Below are positions 1 to 6,194 of a stretch of 9,885 nucleotides of DNA, piece after piece. The position numbers were made by a program, and so were the translations under genes. How positions within the stretch are numbered: position 1 is the first letter of the stretch; each line of letters starts with the position of its first letter. The notes under the pieces are model-generated. The model had not been told where the DNA came from and made no database searches. It saw only the letters and a list, made by a program, of their open reading frames with translations. Origin of the DNA: Lentisphaeria bacterium UBA1784 (lineage in GTDB: Bacteria; Verrucomicrobiota; Lentisphaeria; Victivallales; Victivallaceae); assembly GCA_002315455.1 (NCBI GenBank), contig DCGG01000046.1, positions 1-9,885 on the forward strand, written 5' to 3'.

Positions 1-1
1 C

Positions 2-250
2 CTCTCCGCCGTGACGCCCCGGCGGAAGCGGGGGACGGTCTTCGGATTCTCCTCGCTGGCCGGATGTTGCGGAGGCATGCTCTCCGCCGTCTTCAGCGGG
101 TGGACGGTCATGCTCTTCGATCTGAACGGCGTGTTTTACGTGGCGGCGCTGCTTTTCGCGGTATCGCTGCCGGTGTTTCTGAATTTTCTCAACGTGGTCC
201 TCTCCCAGAAGTTCTGTCACCTGAATTCGATGCGGAGGCAGAGGGCCTGA
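2..250 (+). CDS. MFS-type transporter, C-terminal fragment
   Basis: This is the last 82 residues of an open reading frame that runs off the left edge and stops at TGA 248-250. What is visible is a basic cytoplasmic loop (PRRKRGTVFG) followed by two strongly hydrophobic stretches, GCCGGMLSAVFSGW and GVFYVAALLFAVSLPVFLNFL, then a short polar tail. A basic loop ending in RG..FG before a Gly-rich helix is the usual pattern before the last two helices of major facilitator transporters. The stop lies 16 bases before the PHP gene, so they are probably co-transcribed, and with fucU downstream a sugar or sugar-acid substrate is likely. The substrate cannot be read from this fragment; the helices do not look specifically like FucP. 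The family call is moderately secure, the role inferred. Confidence 0.6.
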   Translation, partial: LSAVTPRRKRGTVFGFSSLAGCCGGMLSAVFSGWTVMLFDLNGVFYVAALLFAVSLPVFLNFLNVVLSQKFCHLNSMRRQRA

Positions 251-266
251 AAAGGGACTTTGGTCT

Positions 267-1613
267 ATGATCCAGACAGACGGCTGTGTCCGTGATTATG
301 AAGTTTGTCCGCGGCTCGTTCCTGCGGACCGGGAGGCGGCGGTACGGGTCCGTCCCCGGGCGGAGCACGGACGCTTCGACCGGGCGGCGAAGCTTCACGT
401 GAAGCTTTTCCCGGTCTCGGGATTGTGTTCCACCGGGAAGTACGCGGACGATCCGGAACCGACGCTGCAATGGCGGTTGGAGGAGGACGGCTCTCTTCTG
501 ATCCGCGCCTTTTTCGCCGGAGAGCAGGAGTTCACCCTTCTTGTCACGGCGGAGGAGTTCGGACATCCGCAGGGGGCGAAGTCCCCCCGGAAGGAGATGC
601 GGTTCGGCCTGTACAGTCTGCGGCCCGACCTTTACGGACGCGTGCCGCTCCGGGGGGATCTGCACATGCACAGCAACCGTTCCGATGGCGAAGCCGCTCC
701 GGAAGCCATGGCGGCGCAGGGGAGAAAGATCGGTCTGGATTTCCTCGCCGTCACCGATCACCACCAGTACCGGCCTTCGCTGCAGTGCATCGCCGCACTG
801 AAGGACGTGCCCACCGGACTCCTGCTTTTTTCCGGAGAGGAGGTGCAGTTGCCGGGAACTCCCGTGCACATTCTCAATTTCGGCGGCGATTTCAGCGTCA
901 ACGAGTGGGTGGATCAGCATCCGGATGCCTATCGGCAGGAGGTGGCGGCGTTGCTTCGGGCGCACCCCGTGGTCCGGAACGATATGGAGGCCTTTCCCGT
1001 GGGGGCCGCTGACTGGACCTTCCGGAAGATCCGGGAGGTCAATGGCGTCAGCGTATTCTGCCACTGTTTCTGGCAGAGGGAGCACTACATGCTCGACGAG
1101 GCGGTGACCCGGGAGATCCTTGCGCGGCGGGAGTTCGACGCCATGGAGGCCGTCAGCGGTCACGGTATCGTTAACTGGTGGAGCAACAACCTGCAGAGCG
1201 TCCTCGCTTCGGAGGAGTCTGGCGGGGGAGAAAAGTTCAGCATCGTCGGAACGAGTGACAGCCACTCTTTGGACGGCCCCAATGAATTCGGCTGTACCTG
1301 CACTTTTGCTTTCCCCGAACGCGCGGAACACGGTTCCATTCTGGACGCGCTCCGCAACGGATGGTGTGTCGCCGCCGAGGAACAGACGGGGGAGATTCCC
1401 CGGTTCTACGGGGCGTTCCGGCTGGTCCGTTACGCGGCGTTTCTCCGCAAGCACTGGTTCCCGCGCCACGATGAACTCTGCCATGCGGAAGGCACCCTGC
1501 TGCAGGAGGTGTTCGCCGGGCGTCCGGAGATGCTTCCTGCGGTCAAACTGGTCGCGGACGCGGTCCGCGCTTACCGGGAATCTCTCGTGAAACCATTCAA
1601 CGAAGCAAGATAA
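267..1613 (+). CDS. PHP-domain metal-dependent phosphoesterase (CehA/McbA-like)
   Basis: A 448-residue protein of the polymerase-and-histidinol-phosphatase (PHP) superfamily, whose members hydrolyse phosphoesters with two or three bound metal ions. The metal-ligand motifs are all present in order: DLHMHS at residues 131-136, TDHH at 163-166, FSGEE at 188-192, a His in FCHCFW at 266, SGHG with His 299, and TSDSH at 329-333. Residues 1-125 contain alternating strand-like segments (HVKLFPV, SLLIRAFF, EFTLLV), resembling the N-terminal beta-sandwich seen before the PHP domain in CehA/McbA-type proteins. No signal peptide is visible, so it is probably cytoplasmic. The ATG is supported by AAAGGGA at 251-257, nine bases upstream. 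It sits between a transporter tail and fucU, 12 bases before the latter, which suggests a substrate linked to sugar catabolism. The fold is clear; the substrate is unknown. Confidence 0.85.
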   Translation: MIQTDGCVRDYEVCPRLVPADREAAVRVRPRAEHGRFDRAAKLHVKLFPVSGLCSTGKYADDPEPTLQWRLEEDGSLLIRAFFAGEQEFTLLVTAEEFGHPQGAKSPRKEMRFGLYSLRPDLYGRVPLRGDLHMHSNRSDGEAAPEAMAAQGRKIGLDFLAVTDHHQYRPSLQCIAALKDVPTGLLLFSGEEVQLPGTPVHILNFGGDFSVNEWVDQHPDAYRQEVAALLRAHPVVRNDMEAFPVGAADWTFRKIREVNGVSVFCHCFWQREHYMLDEAVTREILARREFDAMEAVSGHGIVNWWSNNLQSVLASEESGGGEKFSIVGTSDSHSLDGPNEFGCTCTFAFPERAEHGSILDALRNGWCVAAEEQTGEIPRFYGAFRLVRYAAFLRKHWFPRHDELCHAEGTLLQEVFAGRPEMLPAVKLVADAVRAYRESLVKPFNEAR

Positions 1614-1625
1614 AGGAAACGGAAA

Positions 1626-2060
1626 ATGCTCAAAGGAATCGATCCCGTCGTCTCTCCCGAACTGCTGAAGATCCTCGCCGAAATGGGACACGGCGACGAG
1701 ATCGTTTTTTCGGATGCCCACTTTCCCGCCCACACCATCGGGATCCCGGTGGTGCGGGCCGACGGTCTGCGGAACGCCGCGCTGCTGGCGGGAGTCCTGC
1801 CCCTGCTGGAACTGGATTCCTACGTGAAGGACCCGGTGGTGATGATGGCACCCGTGACGGGGGATTCTCTGGACGAGGAACTGATGGCTTCCTACCGGGC
1901 GGTGCTGAAGCGCTTTGCCCCCAAGGCTCCCGCCATCACTCACATCGACCGTTTCGCCTTCTACGAGCGGGCGAAGAAGGCCTATGCAGTGGTGGTTTCG
2001 GGGGAGACTGCCAAGTACGGCAACATCATCCTGAAGAAGGGCGTGACGCCCCTCGCGTGA
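1626..2060 (+). CDS. fucU: L-fucose mutarotase FucU (RbsD/FucU family)
   Basis: FucU interconverts the alpha and beta anomers of L-fucose and related sugars, giving downstream isomerases the form they need. The 144-residue product is close to the E. coli FucU length (140) and similar throughout. The signature EMGHGDEIVFSDAHFPAH spans residues 19-36, with the family's conserved His at 22. RADGL lies at 44-48, LLELDSY at 60-66, RFAFYERAKKA at 109-119 and AKYGNIILKKGVTP at 129-142. The ribosome binding site AAAGGA (1612-1617) overlaps the stop codon of the PHP gene, so translation of the two is probably coupled. A strong intrinsic terminator follows at 2093-2132. No fucose isomerase, kinase or aldolase is in the window; these would lie elsewhere or upstream. 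The ribose relative RbsD is less likely because the FAFYERA and GERAKYGN-type segments follow FucU. Confidence 0.93.
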   Translation: MLKGIDPVVSPELLKILAEMGHGDEIVFSDAHFPAHTIGIPVVRADGLRNAALLAGVLPLLELDSYVKDPVVMMAPVTGDSLDEELMASYRAVLKRFAPKAPAITHIDRFAFYERAKKAYAVVVSGETAKYGNIILKKGVTPLA

Positions 2061-2092
2061 CGGCTCTCCGCCGCGAAAAAGGGAAACAGACA

Positions 2093-2132
2093 AGGCGTTC
2101 CGGGATCACCGCCCCGGAACGCCTCTCTTTTT
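2093..2132 (+). terminator. Intrinsic terminator of the MFS-PHP-fucU operon
   Basis: A perfect 12-base stem, AGGCGTTCCGGG (2093-2104) pairing with CCCGGAACGCCT (2113-2124), has an 8-base loop and is followed by CTC and five T (2128-2132). It lies 33 bases after the fucU stop. Confidence 0.88.
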
Positions 2133-2145
2133 CATGGTTTTCTGC

Positions 2146-2184
2146 AAAAAGAAGGCGGCCGTACCGGAGAGGCACGACCGCCTT
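2146..2184 (-). terminator. Intrinsic terminator of the lipoprotein gene
   Basis: Read on the minus strand, AAGGCGGTCGT (2184-2174) pairs with ACGGCCGCCTT (2162-2152) over 11 bases with one G-U pair and an 11-base loop, followed by C and TTTTT at 2150-2146. It starts 28 bases past the stop codon of the minus-strand lipoprotein gene and is separate from the convergent fucU terminator. Confidence 0.82.
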
Positions 2185-2211
2185 GGAGCCAAGGTTCGCA
2201 GATCGCTGACG

Positions 2212-2979
2212 TCAGTAGGCGATGAGTTTGATGGGATAGTCGCGCTGGATGGAGTTGTAATCCCGGGTCGCGAAGATGATCGCAGTGTCCTTTGCGGCTT
2301 TTTCAATGTTCCGCTGGGCGCTGCCGTACCAGGAGAGGGCCTTCAGATTGATGACCGCAGCCTGATCCTGGAACACGGCGGAATACATGGCGAGGATCTC
2401 GTTGGTCTGGGCATCCAGCACCTTGCACTCGATGGCAATGGAGCCTGCCGCGAGTTGCTGGACGATGCAGCTGATCCCGGGGAGCAGCAGGTTGGCCGCA
2501 ATGCCGACGGCATTGAGTTCCGCCTTGGTTGGGACGATGGCGACGATCGCGGTCCGCATGACCGCGGTGTTTCCGAGGCGGGGGGAATTGACGACCTTGG
2601 GCTTGTCGGCCTTGGGGTAGTCCCGGATCTCTTTCTCATAGGTGTCGTGCATGAAGTTGGCGAGCCCCTGAATGTCGCTGCCCAGTTTCTTCGCCATGTC
2701 CTGATCGAACTTTTCCCAGTGTACGGACTTACGCAGATAGGTGGTATCCACCGGCGCAATGTAGATGTTGTCGTAACGGTGCGGTTTCTTCCGCATGTAG
2801 AAATACTGGAACGGGAATTTCGCCGGCTGCTTGGCCAGAAGTTCGTGGTGGGGCAGGAAGTTGGAGACTTCGCCGTCCTTGGGCGTGGTGACTTCGTAGA
2901 TTGTGTCGGAATTACATCCGCAGAACATCAGCAACGCGGCGGCAGATCCCAAAAAGGAACGACAGACTTTTCGCAACAT
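2212..2979 (-). CDS. DUF3313-like lipoprotein
   Basis: A 255-residue predicted lipoprotein of unknown function. The start at 2979 is chosen because GGAG lies six bases upstream on the minus strand and because it begins a lipoprotein signal: MLRKVCR, a hydrophobic stretch SAAALLMF, then CGC with Cys 22 the likely lipidated residue (Gly at -1). Longer in-frame starts would bury this signal. The mature part has IYIAPVD at about residues 72-78, then TAIVAIVPTKAELNAVG, GSIAIECKVLDAQTNEILA and a C-terminal tyrosine. The order of an 'IYIAPV' strand, a 'VPT..NAVG' segment and 'G(S)xxIEcxvLDaqTNEiLA' resembles DUF3313 envelope lipoproteins. The gene is transcribed alone, divergently from ftsA, with its own promoter (3063-3091) and terminator. 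The lipoprotein call is strong; the family call is moderate. Confidence 0.75.
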   Translation of the reverse strand: MLRKVCRSFLGSAAALLMFCGCNSDTIYEVTTPKDGEVSNFLPHHELLAKQPAKFPFQYFYMRKKPHRYDNIYIAPVDTTYLRKSVHWEKFDQDMAKKLGSDIQGLANFMHDTYEKEIRDYPKADKPKVVNSPRLGNTAVMRTAIVAIVPTKAELNAVGIAANLLLPGISCIVQQLAAGSIAIECKVLDAQTNEILAMYSAVFQDQAAVINLKALSWYGSAQRNIEKAAKDTAIIFATRDYNSIQRDYPIKLIAY

Positions 2980-3062
2980 TTTTTTCTCCGTTATTTTGAT
3001 TGAACGTAAACGTTTTGCCAGTGATCTCCCGGTTTCCGGTGACCCAAGGCATTTTCCGGAAA

Positions 3063-3091
3063 AATATAATCCGGAAGCGCGTAAAATGCAA
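3063..3091 (-). promoter_or_regulatory. Promoter of the DUF3313-like lipoprotein gene
   Basis: On the minus strand the -35 box is TTGCAT (3091-3086) and the -10 box TATATT (3068-3063), separated by exactly 17 bases. The predicted start point near 3056 gives a leader of about 77 bases. Two copies of the palindrome TCCGGA (3055-3060 and 3070-3075) flank the -10 box and could be an operator. Confidence 0.6.
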
Positions 3092-3184
3092 GCCTTTTTC
3101 CATTGGTTTGTGAAATATACTGAACGGCGGCGGATAAAACGGAGGAAAAAAGTTTCTTTTTTCAGGAAAATCTGCGCTTTCATC

Positions 3185-3213
3185 TTGAAAAGAAGCGGGA
3201 ATGCCGTTATATT
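3185..3213 (+). promoter_or_regulatory. Promoter of ftsA-ftsZ
   Basis: The -35 box is TTGAAA (3185-3190) and the -10 box TATATT (3208-3213), with a 17-base spacer. Transcription would begin near 3220, leaving about 76 bases before the ftsA ATG. The whole divergent gap between the lipoprotein gene and ftsA (2980-3295) holds only these two promoters as recognisable elements; I see no gene in it. Confidence 0.65.
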
Positions 3214-3295
3214 CCTTCAAATACTCTTATCCTGCGTTCCCGGGACTCTCCGGAAACGCCGAACAAAGATCGTTTGGGAGTTTTTGAGAACAATC

Positions 3296-4573
3296 ATGTT
3301 TCGCAATCGGGAAATCATCGCCGCAGTGGAATTCGGCACCTCCAAGTTCACGTTGCTGGTGGGCGAGGTGGACTCCTCCGGGCAGCTCCACATCATCGGC
3401 AGTGCCGCAGCCCCTTCCGCCGGAGCCGTCGTCAAGGGCGAGATCCGGGATATGCAGAAGGCGTCGGACCTCTTCAACAAACTGCTGGAGGATGCCGACA
3501 GGTCCTGCGGCGGAGTTTTGAACGAGGTCCAGCTGATTACGGTCCTCGTCACCGGTTGCGGGATCGTCTCCCAAACCGGCGCCGGCAGCGTCTTCATCCG
3601 GAACGATGCCCGGGTGGTCACCGAGGCCGAATGTGCCGAAGCCGCCGAAAACGCCTTGATCCGGACCCTCGCCGAGGACAGGGAGGTCATCAACAGCACC
3701 GAATCCTACTGGCTGGTGGATGACCGACGGGTGGCGAATCCCCTGCGGCTCTCCGGCAGCAAGCTGGAGGCCCGCGCCCACATCGTCCATGGATTGCACT
3801 CCCGCATTGAGAATTTCCGTTCCCTCGTGATCGATGCCGGATTCGAGGATACCAAACTGGACATCACCTTCTCACCGTTGGCCGCCGGTACCGGCATTCT
3901 CAGCGAGCGTGAGCGGGAAAACGGCGTCCTCCTCGTGGATATCGGCGCCGGATGCACTGAATACATGGTCTCCTACGACAACGGTGTCGCCGCGTCCGGC
4001 GTGCTGCAGGTCGGTTTTGAGCACGTGGTCAACGATCTCGCCGTAGGCTTGGATCTGACGGCGGATTTCTGCCGCAAACTGATGGAGATGGGAGCCATTT
4101 CCCGGGCGATCGAGGAGCGCAAGGAGTTCATTGAGTTGAAGAGCCGCACCACCGGCAAACTGCTCCGGATCCCTACTGCCAGTTTCGAGACCATCATCGA
4201 CCTGCGGGTGCGGGAGATCTTCGAGATCATCCGCCAGCAACTGCAACAGGAACAGGTACCCCGCAGTTTGGGCGCGGGCGGCGTGATCACCGGCGGCGGC
4301 GTGCTTTATTGCCGGACCGCGGACCTCTTCCGGGAGGTCTTCGAACTCTCCTGCCGGATCGGTCAGCCGGTGGATCTGGATGGCGCCATCACCGATTTGA
4401 GCGGCCCCCGCTGCAGTGCGGTCTGGGGCGCGCTCCGGGTCGCCGCCGGATATCTGGAACAATACGGGCCCTCCCGCAAGGGAGTGTTGGACCGCGCCTT
4501 TGACCGGCTGGGCCGTTTCTTTGATCACGGCTGCCGGAACGTGAAACAGATCAAAGACTCCATGAAGATGTAA
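3296..4573 (+). CDS. ftsA: Cell division protein FtsA
   Basis: FtsA is the actin-like ATPase that tethers FtsZ filaments to the inner membrane and recruits later division proteins. From the ATG at 3296 the product is 425 residues (E. coli FtsA is 420). The ATP-binding motifs are present: VEFGTSK at 11-17, VDIGAGCTEY starting near 214, and ITGGGV around 331-336. Between them are the 1C-domain region (VVTEAECAEAAENAL) and the subdomain with NPLRLSG. The last 35 residues include VLDRAFDRLGRFFDHG, a plausible amphipathic membrane-targeting helix as at the C-terminus of other FtsAs. I chose this start because the similarity begins at once (NREIIAAVEFGTSK) and the upstream in-frame sequence has no FtsA character. 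The ribosome binding site is weak: GGGAG at 3276-3280 is rather distant and GAGAA at 3286-3290 is imperfect. The gene heads a two-gene ftsA-ftsZ operon. Confidence 0.93.
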   Translation: MFRNREIIAAVEFGTSKFTLLVGEVDSSGQLHIIGSAAAPSAGAVVKGEIRDMQKASDLFNKLLEDADRSCGGVLNEVQLITVLVTGCGIVSQTGAGSVFIRNDARVVTEAECAEAAENALIRTLAEDREVINSTESYWLVDDRRVANPLRLSGSKLEARAHIVHGLHSRIENFRSLVIDAGFEDTKLDITFSPLAAGTGILSERERENGVLLVDIGAGCTEYMVSYDNGVAASGVLQVGFEHVVNDLAVGLDLTADFCRKLMEMGAISRAIEERKEFIELKSRTTGKLLRIPTASFETIIDLRVREIFEIIRQQLQQEQVPRSLGAGGVITGGGVLYCRTADLFREVFELSCRIGQPVDLDGAITDLSGPRCSAVWGALRVAAGYLEQYGPSRKGVLDRAFDRLGRFFDHGCRNVKQIKDSMKM

Positions 4574-4575
4574 TT

Positions 4576-5739
4576 ATGAGCGGCAAGATCACGATTCTCG
4601 GGTTAGGCGGAGCCGGATGCCGGATCATCCGGCGGTTGGCGGCGGACGCGGAACGGTTTCCGGACCTGCGGCTCCTCGCGGTGGATACCGATGAACGTTC
4701 CCTCGCGGAGACCGGTTTGCCGGAGGAAAACCGCCTTCTGGCCGGAAGCAACTGGCGGAACGGCCGGGGGTGTTCCGGCAACGAGATCGACGGCCAGCGC
4801 GCCATGGCCAAAGAACGGCCGGTGCTGGAGCGGTTGCTGGCCGACAGCGAAGTACTGATGGTCCTCGGCGGCCTCGGCCGCGGGACCGCCACCGGCGGCA
4901 TGATGGTGTTGCCGAGCCTGGTCGCCAAACTCAAGATCCCGTCGGTCTTTCTGCTGACGCTTCCCTTCTCCATGGAAGGGCACACCATTCGCCGCCGGGC
5001 CGAACAGGTCCTCAACGACGACGTCTTTCCGGTGGCGGAGGCGGTGGCGGTGATCCCCAACGATCTCCTCTTTTCCACGTTGGAAGCCTCCACTTCGCTG
5101 GAGAAGGCGTTCGACCTCGCCGATACGGAGATGGCGCGGACGGCGCTGGCCCTGACGCAGGTGTTGCTCGCCGGAAACTTGCTGAACTCCTCCTTCGATG
5201 ATCTCACCGCTGTCTTCAAGCGGAAAAAGAATATCTGCGGCATCGGCATCGGTATCGCCGCCGCTGACGGCGATCCCTCTGCGGTGGTGGAGCAGTTGCT
5301 CTACTCTCCGTTGCTGGGCGGTCCCTCCCGGCTCGCGGATGCCAATGCGGTCGTCCTCTCGCTTTTGGGCGGACCAGAACTCTCTCTCGGCACTGGCAAG
5401 GGGATCCTGGATCTTGCCAGCCGTCAGCTCGGAGAAAACGCGCAGGTTTTGGTCGCCGCAGCTACCAGTCCTCAGTGGGCGGGGCAGTTGCAGTTGACCG
5501 CGCTGGCGGTGAAGTTTCAGGAAGAGGAGGCGGTCTCCCGCCCCGTCGCGCGCAAGCCCCGTTCCGCGGTTTCGCGGGGGAGTTCTTCGGCTGGGGACAT
5601 GACCCAGCCCACTTTGCCCTTCACGCAAATGGACAAGGGAATCATGGTGGGCACTATCCCCGTCAGCTGGGGCGCCGAGGATTTGGACGTGCCCACTTTC
5701 CAGCGCCGCAACGCCGTGATCGACAACGGGCGGGAATAG
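4576..5739 (+). CDS. ftsZ: Divergent cell division GTPase FtsZ
   Basis: A 387-residue tubulin-like protein expected to polymerise into the division ring. It aligns with FtsZ along its length: ITILGLGGAGC at the first nucleotide loop (5-15), LLAVDTDERSL, the G-box GGLGRGTATGG at 98-108, TLPFSMEGHTIRRRAEQ, IPNDLLF, the T7 loop NSSFDDL at 204-210, SPLLGG, then a Ser/Pro/Arg linker and the tail DVPTFQRRN at 371-379, like the FtsA-binding peptide of E. coli FtsZ. Several normally invariant positions differ. The G-box has Arg 102 and Ala 105 where Gly is usual, GLGAGANP is replaced by GRGCSGNE, and the first T7 aspartate (E. coli Asp209) is Ser 206, while the second is kept (Asp 209). The gene begins two bases after the ftsA stop without a clear ribosome binding site, so it is probably translated by coupling. 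An FtsZ paralogue with altered GTPase is the alternative. Confidence 0.85.
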   Translation: MSGKITILGLGGAGCRIIRRLAADAERFPDLRLLAVDTDERSLAETGLPEENRLLAGSNWRNGRGCSGNEIDGQRAMAKERPVLERLLADSEVLMVLGGLGRGTATGGMMVLPSLVAKLKIPSVFLLTLPFSMEGHTIRRRAEQVLNDDVFPVAEAVAVIPNDLLFSTLEASTSLEKAFDLADTEMARTALALTQVLLAGNLLNSSFDDLTAVFKRKKNICGIGIGIAAADGDPSAVVEQLLYSPLLGGPSRLADANAVVLSLLGGPELSLGTGKGILDLASRQLGENAQVLVAAATSPQWAGQLQLTALAVKFQEEEAVSRPVARKPRSAVSRGSSSAGDMTQPTLPFTQMDKGIMVGTIPVSWGAEDLDVPTFQRRNAVIDNGRE

Positions 5740-5797
5740 CGGGGGAAGGGGTCCCTCCCGGGGGCGGCAGGATGACGTTTTCAGGGATTTTTCCGAC

Positions 5798-5824
5798 CGG
5801 AGGAAGATTTTTCCTCCGTTTTTT
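5798..5824 (+). terminator. Intrinsic terminator after ftsZ
   Basis: An 8-base stem CGGAGGAA (5798-5805) / TTCCTCCG (5811-5818) with loop GATTT is followed by six T (5819-5824). It closes the ftsA-ftsZ unit 58 bases after the ftsZ stop. Confidence 0.85.
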
Positions 5825-5826
5825 GT

Positions 5827-5855
5827 TTGAAACGGGCAGTATTCTGCCGGATACC
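5827..5855 (+). promoter_or_regulatory. Weak candidate promoter of the PQ-loop protein gene
   Basis: TTGAAA (5827-5832) lies 17 bases before GATACC (5850-5855), a poor -10 match. The spacer holds a short hairpin GGCAG-TATT-CTGCC (5835-5848). A start is needed here because a terminator lies just upstream, but this assignment is weak. Confidence 0.25.
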
Positions 5856-5872
5856 TCTAAAAAGGAGTGAAA

Positions 5873-6169
5873 ATGGGAATTTGGGAAGCGATCATGATGC
5901 TCGCCTTCGGACTGAGTTGGCCTATGGCAATCTGGAAGACGATCAAGGCGAAGAATCCGGCGGGCAAAAGTCTTTTCTTCGCGTGGCTCATCATGTTCGG
6001 CTACGTGGCGGGCATCATCAACAAGTTTGTGAGCTATGATCCGCGGAATTTCTGGGTGGTCTGGCTCTATGGGGCCAACCTCGCCATGGTGGCTTTCGAC
6101 ACCATCATGGTCTATTACTACCGCGCGGTGAACCGGAAACGTTCCGCCTGCGTCTGCGAAAACCGCTGA
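5873..6169 (+). CDS. Small three-helix membrane protein, PQ-loop/SemiSWEET-like
   Basis: A 98-residue protein with three predicted membrane helices at about residues 5-24, 34-54 and 61-83. After helix 1 comes WPMAIWKTIKAKNPAGKS (16-33), which has the layout of a PQ-loop: a Pro in the first helix, a basic loop, then a P-x-GKS turn. Helix 3 has Asn 69 (YGANLAMV), where SWEET-type carriers keep an asparagine. Length and helix number fit SemiSWEETs, which dimerise to move sugars or other small solutes, but such proteins are often only annotated as hypothetical. I chose ATG 5873 over the in-frame GTG at 5867 because AAAAGGAG ends at 5867, five bases before the ATG, and would overlap the GTG. It is 25 bases upstream of the SGNH hydrolase gene and likely shares its transcript. 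Confidence 0.75.
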   Translation: MGIWEAIMMLAFGLSWPMAIWKTIKAKNPAGKSLFFAWLIMFGYVAGIINKFVSYDPRNFWVVWLYGANLAMVAFDTIMVYYYRAVNRKRSACVCENR

Positions 6170-6194
6170 AGCGTTTACCGGGGGGGCAGGGGAA

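Noticed and set aside
189..2093. A 634-codon minus-strand open frame
   Set aside because: It lies opposite the PHP and fucU genes, has Arg/His/Pro-rich low-information sequence and no domain; a shadow of GC-rich coding DNA.
2134..3003. A 289-codon plus-strand frame opposite the lipoprotein gene
   Set aside because: No recognisable motif, begins inside a terminator region, and the minus strand has signal peptide, ribosome binding site, promoter and terminator.
2903..3295. An N-terminal extension of FtsA starting far upstream
   Set aside because: It would start inside the divergent lipoprotein gene, cross both promoters, and is Arg/Lys/Phe-rich with no FtsA similarity before residue NREIIAAVEFG.
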